64,000 nt of DNA, taken from an uncultured Desulfatiglans sp. (GTDB lineage Bacteria > Desulfobacterota > DSM-4660 > Desulfatiglandales > Desulfatiglandaceae). Position 1 is the first letter of the stretch; each line of letters opens with the position of its first letter. The notes under the pieces were generated by a model. The model ran no database searches. It was not told where the DNA came from and saw nothing but the letters and a program-made list of their open reading frames with translations. Below, piece after piece: positions 45,431 through 53,982 of the stretch. Where the stretch lies: positions 769,518-833,517 of the forward strand of contig LR026961.1 in assembly GCA_900498135.1 (NCBI GenBank). Direction: 5' to 3'. The position numbers were made by a program, and so were the translations under genes.

Positions 45431-46735
45431 TCAGGAAGCGCAGCGCTTGACCCGAAGGGTCAACCCTTCGACCTTTTCGACCTCCACCTTCTCCCCGGCC
45501 TCGATGCGCTCTGGGGCCAGCGCGTTCCAATATTCACCGTGGACGAACACCAGCCCTTCCGGGTCGATGGCCCGCTTGACCACCCCCACTTCGCCGATGA
45601 GCCCCTCTTCGCCGCCCATCGGTTTGCGCCGGTAAGCCCTGAAGGCCAAACCGGCCACCACCACGAAAAACCCGCCCACCAGCAAGACCGTCGGCATCAG
45701 AAAGCGCAGGGACACCCGCACGTCTTCGAAAAGCATCACCGAACCGAGGGTCAGCGAGATCAGCCCCCCGATGGAGAGCAGACCGTAGCTCGTCACCTTC
45801 ACCTCTATGACGAACAGGATGATCGCCAGGGCGATCAGCATGAGCCCCGCATAGTTGACCGGGAGGGTCTGAAAGGCGAAAAACGCCAGGATCAGGCTCA
45901 TCCCGCCGATGACCCCGGGGAAGATCGCGCCTGGATGGGCCAGCTCGAAGTAGAGCCCGGCCAGGCCGATCATCATCAGGAGATAAGCGATGTTCGGATC
46001 GCTGATGGTCTTGAGGATCCGGTCACGGATCCCCGGCTCGAACGGCTGCAAAACGGCCCCGGCCGTGCGGAGCACCACCTCGCCCTGCGGCATCCCGACC
46101 TTCCGGCCGTCGATCTTGGTGAGCAACTGCGGAACGTTGTCGGCCAGCAGGTCCACCACATTCAACTCGAGTGCCTCCTCAGCCGTGATGGACACACTCT
46201 CCCGAACCGCCTTCTCCACCCATTCGCCGTTTCTGCCATTGCCCTCCGCGATGCCGCGGGCATAAGCCACCATGTCGTTGACCACCTTTTCCGACATGGT
46301 CTCGTCGATGTCCTGGCCCCCAGCCCCCACAGGATGGGCCGCCCCGATGTTCGTTCCGGGTGCCATCGCGGCGACGTGCCCTGCGACGGTCACCATGACC
46401 CCGGCGGATGCCGCCCCGGCCCCGCCCGGACCGACAAAGGTCGCCACCGGAACCCGTGAATTGACGATAGCCTTGATGATCGAACGCATGGAGGTCGCAA
46501 GCCCGCCGGGCGTATCGATGCGAACGACGGCCAGGACGGCCCCGGCCTCGGCGGCGGCTGCAATCCCGCGTTCCACGTACATCGCCGTCCCGGGATTGAT
46601 CGGCCCCTCCAGATCGATGACGAACACCAGCGGGGCTTCCGCCGATACCCGAATGCACAGGCCGAAGACCATCATCAGGAGGAGCGCGAGCCGGACCAGC
46701 CGCCTCGATGCCAGCAGCGTCCATGCCTCAACCAT
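45431..46735 (-). CDS. NfeD-family membrane-bound ClpP-class protease
   Basis: A 434-residue long NfeD (NfeD1b). A signal peptide (to about 32) precedes a ClpP-like serine protease domain (about 35-220), with the catalytic Ser in GAGAASAGVMV and Lys expected in the SEKVVNDMVAYARG helix. Four or five membrane helices follow (about 245-380), then a C-terminal OB-fold NfeD domain. Archaeal relatives cleave the C-terminus of the partner stomatin. Start overlaps the udg stop by 8 bp. Confidence 0.9.
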   Translation of the reverse strand: MVEAWTLLASRRLVRLALLLMMVFGLCIRVSAEAPLVFVIDLEGPINPGTAMYVERGIAAAAEAGAVLAVVRIDTPGGLATSMRSIIKAIVNSRVPVATFVGPGGAGAASAGVMVTVAGHVAAMAPGTNIGAAHPVGAGGQDIDETMSEKVVNDMVAYARGIAEGNGRNGEWVEKAVRESVSITAEEALELNVVDLLADNVPQLLTKIDGRKVGMPQGEVVLRTAGAVLQPFEPGIRDRILKTISDPNIAYLLMMIGLAGLYFELAHPGAIFPGVIGGMSLILAFFAFQTLPVNYAGLMLIALAIILFVIEVKVTSYGLLSIGGLISLTLGSVMLFEDVRVSLRFLMPTVLLVGGFFVVVAGLAFRAYRRKPMGGEEGLIGEVGVVKRAIDPEGLVFVHGEYWNALAPERIEAGEKVEVEKVEGLTLRVKRCAS

Positions 46736-47459
46736 GGCGTTTCACCTCGAGGCCCAGACGCCCCATGATCTTCTGGACATCCTCCCACACCTGCCGTTTG
46801 GCGGACTGATTCCGCAGCAAAAAGGCAGGATGATAGGTCGGCATGAGCGGTATCCCTTCGAAATCGAACCAGCGCCCCCTGTCCACGCTGATCTTGAAGG
46901 CGCCGCCAAGGAGGCTGCAGCCCGCCACCCGCCCAAGGACGCAAATCACCTTCGGCCGGAGGATCCTGAGTTGCCGCTTGAGAAAAGGGAGGCAGGCCTC
47001 CACCTCGTCCTTCTCGGGATCGCGATTGCGGGGAGGACGGCATTTCACGATGTTGCAGATGTAAACCTCTTCCCGCGTCAATCCCATAGCGGCGATGATC
47101 CGGGTCAGGAGTTCCCCTGCCGCACCCACGAAGGGCCGGCCCGTCAGGTCTTCGTCACGCCCCGGACCCTCCCCCACGAAAACGAGGGAAGCATCGGGGG
47201 CGCCTTCCCCGAAAACGAGGTGTTTTCGCCCCTGGTGGAGCTTGCACCGGCGGCAGTCGCCGATCTCTTGCCGAAGATCCTCGAGGGTAAACAGCCTGGG
47301 AACTTCCTTTTTCTCCACTTCGATCGCCGGCGTACGGTCAGGTGCTCGACCCGCCCGGCCGCTCCTGACCGGCGGCGGATCGAAGCCCAGTTCGCGATAA
47401 TGATCGAGGACCATCTTCAATCGCTCGATGAGGCCCCCGCTTGGGGCATGCTGCGTCAT
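46728..47459 (-). CDS. Uracil-DNA glycosylase, family 4 (Fe-S)
   Basis: A 243-residue base-excision repair enzyme. Four cysteines for a [4Fe-4S] cluster are visible: CRRC, CNIVKC (last Cys) and a later Cys in VICVLGRVAGCSLLGG. Motif 1 is GEGPGRDEDLTGRPFVG and motif 3 is MPTYHPAFLLRN. The first ~55 residues are a variable extension. It removes uracil from deaminated DNA. It is part of a coaBC-udg-nfeD-slipin transcription unit on the minus strand. Confidence 0.9.
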   Translation of the reverse strand: MTQHAPSGGLIERLKMVLDHYRELGFDPPPVRSGRAGRAPDRTPAIEVEKKEVPRLFTLEDLRQEIGDCRRCKLHQGRKHLVFGEGAPDASLVFVGEGPGRDEDLTGRPFVGAAGELLTRIIAAMGLTREEVYICNIVKCRPPRNRDPEKDEVEACLPFLKRQLRILRPKVICVLGRVAGCSLLGGAFKISVDRGRWFDFEGIPLMPTYHPAFLLRNQSAKRQVWEDVQKIMGRLGLEVKRHG

Positions 47460-47504
47460 TTCAGACCACCCATCCCGTGAACCACCATCCCCGCCCCCGC
47501 CTGT

Positions 47505-48821
47505 CTAATCCCGTCGGGCCTCTCCTGGCCGCCGGGTCAAAATCTCCATCGCCCGGTCCAGGACCAGATGAGCCACGGCGTCCTTGGAAAGAAGGCCGCT
47601 CTCCTCCACCCGGCCGTCGCGGAAAAGCATCTTCACCCGGTTGGTGTCCGTCTGAAATCCGGCATCGGCGGCGGAGACGTCGTTGGCCACGATCATATCG
47701 AGGTTCTTGCTACGGAGTTTTTCCCGAGCGTGCTCCAGCAGGGCCTCGGTCTCCGCGGCGAAGCCCACCAGCAACGGGCCGTCATCCCCCTTGGACATCC
47801 CGAGTTCCTTCAAGATATCCGGGTTTTTGACCATGTCCAGATTCAGCTCTTCAGCTCCCTTCTTGACCTTTTGCGGCGCAGCGGTCTTGGGCCGGTAGTC
47901 CGAAACGGCGGCGGCTTTGATCACCATATCGCACCCGTCCAGCCGGCTGAATACGGCCTGACGCATATCCAGGGCCGTTCCGATGCCCACCACTTCGACC
48001 CCCACCGGCGGCTTCAGGGCGGTGGACCCGCTGACGAGCACCACGGTTGCGCCTCTCTGCCTGGCCGCACGCGCCAGCGCGTATCCCATCTTCCCGCTCG
48101 AGCGGTTGCTCACGTACCTGACGGGGTCGATCGGTTCACGGGTGGCGCCCGCCGTGACGAGGATCTTTCTGCCCTCCAGGTCCTGCGGCGTCAGCAGCCG
48201 GCGGGCCTCCTCCAGGATATCCTCGGGCTCCGGCAGCCTGCCGCGCCCCTCGGTGCGGCACGCGAGGGCCCCTACCCCGGGCATCAGGGCGGAGAATCCC
48301 CTTTTCAGCAGCCGCGACAGATTTTCCTGCAGAACAGGATTCTCGAACATGCGCGTATTCATGGAAGGGCAGAGGAGGGTCTTCGCCGTAGCGGCGAGGA
48401 GCATCGTACTCAAAAAGTCGTCGGCGATCCCGCAGGCGGCCTTGCCGATGATGTTGGCCGTCGCAGGGGCGACAAGGATCAAATCGGTCTCCTGCCCCCA
48501 CGCGATATGGTCGATCCCGGTCCCGTCCGCCTCCCACATCGACCGGATCACCCGATGCCCGGACAGGGCCTCGAAGGTCAACGGCGCCACGAAGCGCGTC
48601 GCGTTTTCAGTCATGGCCACACGCACCTCAGCCGCCTCTCGAACCAGCAGGCGCACCAGTTCGGCCGCCTTATAGGCCGCGATGCCACCCGTTACGCCCA
48701 CCACGACGCGCCGCCCCAGAAAAGGGGCACCTTTGTTGACTGCAGTCTCGACCAATCTTGCCCTTCTTTCCACGAAAGGGAGATCGTGCCGGATCGAGCC
48801 GATTCTGTCCGGCAAACGCAT
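47505..48821 (-). CDS. coaBC: Bifunctional phosphopantothenoylcysteine decarboxylase / phosphopantothenate-cysteine ligase
   Basis: A 438-residue coenzyme A enzyme. The CoaC part (about 38-225) is a flavoprotein. It has GVTGGIAAYKAAEL, catalytic His in IDHIAWG, APATANIIGK, PSMNTRMFENP and the reactive Cys in ACRTEGRGRLPEP. The CoaB part has AGATREPIDPVRYVSNRSSGKMGYALA, AAVSDYRP and the Lys of QKVKKG. The first 22 residues are unusual; a TTG at 48755 behind AAGGG is an alternative start. Confidence 0.93.
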   Translation of the reverse strand: MRLPDRIGSIRHDLPFVERRARLVETAVNKGAPFLGRRVVVGVTGGIAAYKAAELVRLLVREAAEVRVAMTENATRFVAPLTFEALSGHRVIRSMWEADGTGIDHIAWGQETDLILVAPATANIIGKAACGIADDFLSTMLLAATAKTLLCPSMNTRMFENPVLQENLSRLLKRGFSALMPGVGALACRTEGRGRLPEPEDILEEARRLLTPQDLEGRKILVTAGATREPIDPVRYVSNRSSGKMGYALARAARQRGATVVLVSGSTALKPPVGVEVVGIGTALDMRQAVFSRLDGCDMVIKAAAVSDYRPKTAAPQKVKKGAEELNLDMVKNPDILKELGMSKGDDGPLLVGFAAETEALLEHAREKLRSKNLDMIVANDVSAADAGFQTDTNRVKMLFRDGRVEESGLLSKDAVAHLVLDRAMEILTRRPGEARRD

Positions 48822-49198
48822 CCAGCCGTCCCCGTTGCCTCACCGAAATTTCATCCCTCAATGGGTGCAAATCAGTCTTTGATCTTGATTTTCAATACAT
48901 TTTTTCATATTAAATCTCAAAATCCTCTCATTGACAATAGAAATCAAAAAAGAGCTTCGCCGCCGAAACCCAGCGCCGGAAAAATTGCTTGCCACGAGGC
49001 CTGACCTCTGCTAGATGCCATTGCAGGATACGTTCTCTTTCTCGCTCCGTCGCGTTTTTTTTGCCTCGTAGACGACGGGACCGCCCTGTGCGGACTGTCC
49101 GTCCGACCTCCTTACTCACGCCGCGCGGAGGCGTTGCCGCTTTGGATGAAACGTCCTTTCGATAAGGACTTTTCCGGAAAAGTTGAGGCCTTACACAA
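48822..49198. other. Divergent promoter region between coaBC and the YbjN-like gene
   Basis: About 377 bp, AT-rich in the middle, with a good minus-strand promoter (48909-48937). No gene was recognised. Confidence 0.4.
48909..48937 (-). promoter_or_regulatory. Sigma-70 promoter of coaBC
   Basis: The minus strand has TTGTCA, a 17-nt spacer and TTTAAT in AT-rich DNA, about 90-115 nt before the coaBC start. Confidence 0.5.
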
Positions 49199-49654
49199 AT
49201 GATACTTGCCGAAGGGCAGCATTCTCCCTTTCAAAACTTGCTCCCCCGGGAACCCCACTCCCTCGGGATGCAGATTCAGGTGGCCCGCTGGTTGCGGGAC
49301 AAGAAAATCCCTTTCGAAGAACAGACGGATCATCTCGTCGTACAGCTCGGCTTTTCCGCCGTTGCGGTCTTCTGTTACCGTGTCATGCTCCCATCGAGAT
49401 CGTGCGTCTGCATCACTCTCCAGGCCTATATTCTCGGGCCTGTCGGGGCCAGCTTTCTGGAAGACGAAGAGATCAACGAACTGAACCGGAACTTGATGGC
49501 CGGGAAGCTGCTGCGTCTGCAGGAGGAACAGGTCCTTCTGGCGGACCATTTCCTGGCGGAGGGCTTGAGCGAAGACGTCTTTCTCAGACGGCTCGACCTC
49601 TTTCGCCGGGGAATCCATTTCATCGACAATCGCATAGCGCGAAGACTTTCGTAA
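49199..49654 (+). CDS. YbjN-like protein of unknown function
   Basis: A 151-residue soluble protein. The order is a strand-rich start (WLRDKKIPFEEQTDHLVVQLGF), then INELNRNLMAGKLLRLQEEQVLLADHFLAEGLSEDVFL. This is reminiscent of YbjN/type III chaperone-like folds, which show a similar helix-strand-helix pattern with an IN..N motif. The match is weak and the function is unknown. GAGG lies 9 nt before the ATG. Confidence 0.55.
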   Translation: MILAEGQHSPFQNLLPREPHSLGMQIQVARWLRDKKIPFEEQTDHLVVQLGFSAVAVFCYRVMLPSRSCVCITLQAYILGPVGASFLEDEEINELNRNLMAGKLLRLQEEQVLLADHFLAEGLSEDVFLRRLDLFRRGIHFIDNRIARRLS

Positions 49655-49664
49655 GGCGTGTCTC

Positions 49665-49704
49665 ATCCAGAGATGATTTTCCCGTGGAACCCGGTTTCCA
49701 ACCC
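49665..49704 (+). repeat. Dispersed repeat A, left-end fragment
   Basis: ATCCAGAGATGATTTTCCCG is followed by AACCCGGTTTCCAACCCG. It matches the left end of the composite element with a few changes. Confidence 0.65.
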
Positions 49705-49766
49705 GAAGGAGCGGGACAACATCTCCGGCAGGACTTCGATCCCCCGATCTCAGGTCAGAACGGCCG

Positions 49767-50075
49767 ATGCCTGATCAAAAACCCTTTCAGACCAATCACC
49801 TTGCCATCGCGGGCTTCCTGCTTCCTTTTCTCGCCTGCATGATGGTGTGTATATGGGTCCTCTTTTCAGATGGCCGACAAACATCTATCGCGTTTTCAAT
49901 GGGTTATATCATACCGACCCCGATGGTTCTGCTTGGAGGGCTTGCTGCTTCCCTCAAATCGATCCCCCTCATCGAAGAACGGGGGGACCGTGATTATGCC
50001 TACGCCGGATTGTTCCTGAATGTCTTTTTCCTGATCGTTTATTCCCTCTCGCTACTCTATGTTTTTTATCCGTAA
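49767..50075 (+). CDS. Small membrane protein of unknown function
   Basis: A 102-residue protein with three hydrophobic helices (about 12-34, 42-62, 78-100) and a charged loop (IEERGDRDYAY) between the second and third. No family was recognised. It lies 116 bp upstream of mraZ and shares its strand, but the mraZ promoter region separates them. Confidence 0.5.
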   Translation: MPDQKPFQTNHLAIAGFLLPFLACMMVCIWVLFSDGRQTSIAFSMGYIIPTPMVLLGGLAASLKSIPLIEERGDRDYAYAGLFLNVFFLIVYSLSLLYVFYP

Positions 50076-50141
50076 TCTCAGCGATATTTCCCTTTTCTGA
50101 TCGAACCTTTTTGCTTGACAAACGACGAGTTTCGTTCCATC

Positions 50142-50176
50142 GTGGCACAAAGTGGGCGATTGGTGCAATATAGTGT
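50142..50176 (+). promoter_or_regulatory. MraZ-type operator/promoter of the dcw cluster
   Basis: Direct G/T-rich boxes repeat every 10 bp: GTGGC, GTGGG, GGTGC and AGTGT, spaced by 5 nt. They overlap a TATAGT -10-like hexamer (50169-50174). MraZ is known to bind such spaced TGGG-like repeats in its own promoter and repress the dcw operon. Confidence 0.5.
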
Positions 50177-50191
50177 CACAAAGGGGCTCAG

Positions 50192-50629
50192 ATGTTCAGG
50201 GGCAGGTCCGAGCACAATCTGGACGAGAAAGGGCGGTTGGCCATCCCCGCCCGCTTCAAAGAGGTGCTCGATCAGAAGAACGAGGACTCCCTTGTCATCA
50301 CCAATCAGGACGGCTGTTTGTGGGCCTTCACGCGGGATGATTGGAACGTCATCGAAGAAAAGGCCGCCAGCCTGCCCCAATTCGATCAGGCCGCCATCTC
50401 TTACATCCGGTATTTCATCTCGGGCGCCGAGGTGTGCACTGTCAAGAACGGCCGGGTCACCCTGTCGCAGCACCTGAGAAAAACCGCGACCCTCGACAAA
50501 GAGGTCGTACTCGTCGGAGGCCTCAAACGATTCGAGATTTGGGACCGCCGGAAGTGGGAAGAAGAATTCCAGCGCGCCAAGGCTGTATTCCCCAAGGTCA
50601 GTCAAGCTCTCGCAGATCTTGGGATTTGA
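50192..50629 (+). CDS. mraZ: Transcriptional regulator MraZ
   Basis: A 145-residue AbrB-fold DNA-binding protein with two SpoVT/AbrB-like repeats. DEKGRLAIPARFKEVL is in the first and NGRVTLSQHLRKTATLDKEVVLVGGLKRFEIWD in the second, each with the D-x-K/N-G-R pattern. It is the first gene of the dcw cluster and normally represses it. Confidence 0.95.
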   Translation: MFRGRSEHNLDEKGRLAIPARFKEVLDQKNEDSLVITNQDGCLWAFTRDDWNVIEEKAASLPQFDQAAISYIRYFISGAEVCTVKNGRVTLSQHLRKTATLDKEVVLVGGLKRFEIWDRRKWEEEFQRAKAVFPKVSQALADLGI

Positions 50630-50639
50630 GGAATCCGGC

Positions 50640-51581
50640 GTGGGATACCCTCATGAACCCGTCCTCCTGGACGAGGTCGTCCGATTTCTGGTCCACGACC
50701 CGGCGGGAATCTATGTCGACGGCACGGTCGGCAATGCGGGGCACAGCGAGGCGGTTCTCGAACGTCTGGATCCCGGTGGGCGGCTGATCTGCCTCGATCG
50801 GGATCCTGAAGCGCTCCGGATCTCGGAAGAGCGGCTGGCCCCCCTCGACAAACAGGTCCTATTCATCAAGGCCGGTTTTGCGGAACTCGACAGGGTCCTC
50901 CGCGAGGCCGGCATTGCGGCCGTCGATGGGATTCTTTTAGATTTGGGAATGTCCTCCTACCAATTGGAGCATTCCGGAAGAGGATTCAGCTTCCAGAGAG
51001 ACGAAACCCTGGACATGCGCATGGATCCCCTCGGTTCTCTGAAAGCGAGCGATATCGTCAACACCTATTCCTCGAGGGATATTGAAGACATTCTCCAACA
51101 ATACGGTGAAGAGAAAAGGGCCAGGTCGATCGCAAAGGCCATCGTAAGAACCCGGAAGAAAAAACCAATCCTCAGCTCCCACCAACTGGCGGAGATGGTG
51201 CGGTCGATCGTTCCACCATCTCATGGTCATACGAACAGGCATCCAGCTACTCGAACCTTTCAGGCCCTCAGAATAGCCGTCAACCAGGAAATGGAACAAC
51301 TCGAGCGCTTTCTGCAAGAGGTCCCATGGCTTTTGGCAGGCGGAGGCAGACTGGTCGTTCTGGCTTATCACTCTCTTGAAGACCGGAGAGTGAAAAAGGC
51401 CATGACCGAATGGGAACAGGGATGCACCTGCCCTCCCGACCTCCCTGTCTGCGTCTGCGGGCGCACCGCTCTTTTCAGGCGTATGTTCAAAAAGCCCGTG
51501 CGGCCCACGGAGGCCGAGATCGCCAGAAACCCGCGGGCGCGAAGCGCCCTATTGCGTGTGGCTGAAAGGATCGCGTCATGA
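50640..51581 (+). CDS. rsmH: 16S rRNA (cytosine-1402-N4)-methyltransferase
   Basis: A 313-residue SAM-dependent methyltransferase. Near the start are YPHEPVLLDEVV and DGTVGNAGHSEAVLERL (SAM site). GILLDLGMSSYQLEHSGRGFSFQRDETLDMRMD, then RTFQALRIAVNQEME and LAYHSLEDRRVKKA, are the conserved RsmH blocks. GTG at 50640 was chosen because GAGGAA lies 8 nt upstream; the longer frame starts with a TTG inside mraZ. Confidence 0.93.
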   Translation: MGYPHEPVLLDEVVRFLVHDPAGIYVDGTVGNAGHSEAVLERLDPGGRLICLDRDPEALRISEERLAPLDKQVLFIKAGFAELDRVLREAGIAAVDGILLDLGMSSYQLEHSGRGFSFQRDETLDMRMDPLGSLKASDIVNTYSSRDIEDILQQYGEEKRARSIAKAIVRTRKKKPILSSHQLAEMVRSIVPPSHGHTNRHPATRTFQALRIAVNQEMEQLERFLQEVPWLLAGGGRLVVLAYHSLEDRRVKKAMTEWEQGCTCPPDLPVCVCGRTALFRRMFKKPVRPTEAEIARNPRARSALLRVAERIAS

Positions 51582-51946
51582 ACAGGTCTGAGCAGGTCCA
51601 TCGAATGTTGACCGAGCGCAACGCCAAAACGGGCATGCGCATGAAAAACGCCTCTGCGCGGAAGCGCAGGTGGATTCTAACTCGCAGGCAGGTTCTATGG
51701 ATCATCCTGCTGCTCGCCGTCTTCATGCTGAGTGGCATAGGCTATGTGTGGTCGAACTTTCAGAACACGCAAATCGGGTATGAATTGAGCCAACTCAAAC
51801 GCAAGGAGATTCAACTCCGGGAGATCAACCGAAAATTGAGAGCGGAACTTGCGTTCCTGAAATCTCCCCGAAACCTCCAAGCTCAGGCGACCGATAAACT
51901 GGGGCTCAAGGAGCCGTCTCCAGAGCAGATCGTCGTGATTCCATGA
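51578..51946 (+). CDS. ftsL: Cell division protein FtsL-like
   Basis: A 122-residue bitopic protein. A basic cytoplasmic N-terminus (ARKRRWILTRRQ) is followed by one membrane helix (about 39-58). The periplasmic coiled coil (ELSQLKRKEIQLREINRKLRAELAFLK) ends in KLGLKEPSPEQIVVIP, the typical FtsL tail. It overlaps rsmH and ftsI by ATGA at both ends and should bridge FtsB with FtsI/FtsW. Confidence 0.85.
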   Translation: MNRSEQVHRMLTERNAKTGMRMKNASARKRRWILTRRQVLWIILLLAVFMLSGIGYVWSNFQNTQIGYELSQLKRKEIQLREINRKLRAELAFLKSPRNLQAQATDKLGLKEPSPEQIVVIP

Positions 51947-53904
51947 AACTGAACGAAAAGAAGAGAACCCGATTGAAGGTCCATCTCGTCAGCATTCTGT
52001 TCCTGCTGGGGCTCTGCACCATCCTCGGCCGGGCCTTTTATCTGCAGATCCTTCAAGGGGAACATCTTTCGGAAATTGCGCGGGGAGGGTACACCGTCAT
52101 CGTCAAACTACCTCCAAAGCGTGGAACGATCTATGACCGCCAGCGGCATGAACTGGCCCTGAGCCTTGAGCTGGGGTCGGTTTTCGCCCACCCCAGGCAG
52201 ATTCAGGACAAAGAGAAAGCCGCCGTCGAACTGGCCCGCGCCCTGGGAGTCGACCGCAAAGAGATCCTGGCCCAGATCGAGAAGGACAGGAGTTTTGTCT
52301 GGCTGCAGAGGCGCATCCCCCCGAACATTGCGGCGAAGGTCAGTCAGTTGCAGATCCAGGGCGTCGGGACGACCGCAGAAGCTAGCCGCTTCTATCCTTG
52401 CAATGAGGTTGCCGGGCACGTGGTCGGTTTTGTCGGGACCGACTTTCAAGGGCTGGAGGGTATTGAAAAGACCTATGATCATTTGCTGCGCGGTCCGGAG
52501 CGGCAGCTCGTTCAGATGCGGGACGCCCTGAAGCGCCCGTTCGCCATCGACCGTGTTCTGACGACCGAACAAAAACCCCACGACCTCATCCTGACGATCG
52601 ACAAAGACATTCAGTACAAAGCCCAGCAGGCCCTCAAGGAGGCCGTGATCGACTCGCGTGCCGTCTCCGGAAATATCGTCTGCGTGGATCCCGACACGGG
52701 CGCGATCCTGGCCATGGCCGTGTACCCTGAATTCAACCCGAATACCTTCAGTTCACATCGGCCGGAAGACTGGCGCAATCGTACGATCACGGACTGGTTC
52801 GAACCGGGGTCTACGGCGAAGACCTTTCTCCTGGCGGCCGCTTTGGAAGAAGGGATCGTAACGCCTTACACGACCATCGATTGCGAGGAGGGCAGCTATG
52901 CCATCGGAAGGCGGGTGATCCACGACACCCATGAACACGACATCCTGACTGCCGCCGAGGTCGTGGTGCAGTCGAGCAATATCGGGGCGACGAAGATCGG
53001 ACAGCGGCTCGGGTACGAGACGTATTACCGCTATCTGCAAGCGTTCGGATTCGAAAAGACGACCGGCATCGAACTTGCCGGCGAACGAAGCGGCTTCCTT
53101 CGACCACCGGACAAAGCCAGACCGATCGACCAGGCCACGGCCTATTTCGGACAGGGGCTCACCCTGACCACCCTCCAGCTGGCCATGGCCATGGCGTCCA
53201 TCGCCAACGGGGGGACACTGATGCGCCCCTACATCGTCCAGGCTGTCGAAGACCCGATGGGCACCCCGGTCTTCACCGCCTCGCCTCGGCCCGTGCGGCG
53301 GGCGATCTCGGAGCGGACGGCCCGGACGATGGTCTCCATTCTGGAGGGCGTCACGCAGGAAGGAGGGACGGCCACCAAGGCGGCCATTCCGGGTTTCCAC
53401 GTCGGGGGGAAGACGGGCACCGCCCAGAAAGTCGATCCGAATGGAAAAGGGTACGCAAGAGGAAAGTACGTAGCGAGTTTCATCGGCTTCGTCCCTTCCG
53501 ACAACCCGCGCCTCGTGATGGCCGTGGTGCTGGACGAACCGAGGAAGAGCATCTACGGCGGGGTGGTGGCGGCCCCGGTCTTCCGGGATGTTGCCCACGC
53601 GGCCCTGAACCTGCTGCGCATCCCCCCGCAGATCCGTTGGGCGGAAAAGGAGATCGAGATCGTTCATGAGGCATCGACGGCCGAAACGATGGATATCGAA
53701 CAGCCTGCGGCCATGCTGCCGGAGACCGGGATTCCTGATTTCGGAGGCCTTACGATGCGGGAGGTCTTGATCGAGGCTCGTTCTCTTGGCCTGGAGGCGT
53801 CGCTCGAGGGAACCGGCCTCGCTGTCCGGCAGGACCCGCCGGCTGGAACCGAGGCCGATCAGACCCACAGGATAACCGTCTTCTTCGAACCCCCAACCGG
53901 GTAA
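51943..53904 (+). CDS. ftsI: Septal peptidoglycan transpeptidase (class B PBP3)
   Basis: Encodes 653 residues. One membrane helix (about 12-32) and a PBP dimer domain precede the transpeptidase domain. The active-site SxxK is Ser290-x-x-Lys293 (EPGSTAKTF), followed by SSN (VQSSNIGAT) and KTGTAQK. The C-terminus (about 585-650) has one PASTA-like repeat (PDFGGLTMREVLIEARSLGL), which FtsI of E. coli lacks. It cross-links septal murein together with FtsW. Confidence 0.95.
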   Translation: MKLNEKKRTRLKVHLVSILFLLGLCTILGRAFYLQILQGEHLSEIARGGYTVIVKLPPKRGTIYDRQRHELALSLELGSVFAHPRQIQDKEKAAVELARALGVDRKEILAQIEKDRSFVWLQRRIPPNIAAKVSQLQIQGVGTTAEASRFYPCNEVAGHVVGFVGTDFQGLEGIEKTYDHLLRGPERQLVQMRDALKRPFAIDRVLTTEQKPHDLILTIDKDIQYKAQQALKEAVIDSRAVSGNIVCVDPDTGAILAMAVYPEFNPNTFSSHRPEDWRNRTITDWFEPGSTAKTFLLAAALEEGIVTPYTTIDCEEGSYAIGRRVIHDTHEHDILTAAEVVVQSSNIGATKIGQRLGYETYYRYLQAFGFEKTTGIELAGERSGFLRPPDKARPIDQATAYFGQGLTLTTLQLAMAMASIANGGTLMRPYIVQAVEDPMGTPVFTASPRPVRRAISERTARTMVSILEGVTQEGGTATKAAIPGFHVGGKTGTAQKVDPNGKGYARGKYVASFIGFVPSDNPRLVMAVVLDEPRKSIYGGVVAAPVFRDVAHAALNLLRIPPQIRWAEKEIEIVHEASTAETMDIEQPAAMLPETGIPDFGGLTMREVLIEARSLGLEASLEGTGLAVRQDPPAGTEADQTHRITVFFEPPTG

Positions 53905-53982
53905 AGAAGGCGCCGTTCATGGGAAAAGGCATCAATCCAACATCCGCTCAAGGGCGGACAATGCATCCGAGAAGAAGAGCTC

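Noticed and set aside
44630-46459. 609-codon plus-strand open frame opposite slipin and NfeD
   Set aside because: His/Asp-rich antisense artefact of high-GC genes; minus-strand proteins have clear families.
50143-50160. Sigma-54 promoter upstream of mraZ
   Set aside because: TGGCAC is present and a GC lies 10 nt on, but the -12 half reads TGGGC instead of TTGC; MraZ boxes explain the G/T repeats better.
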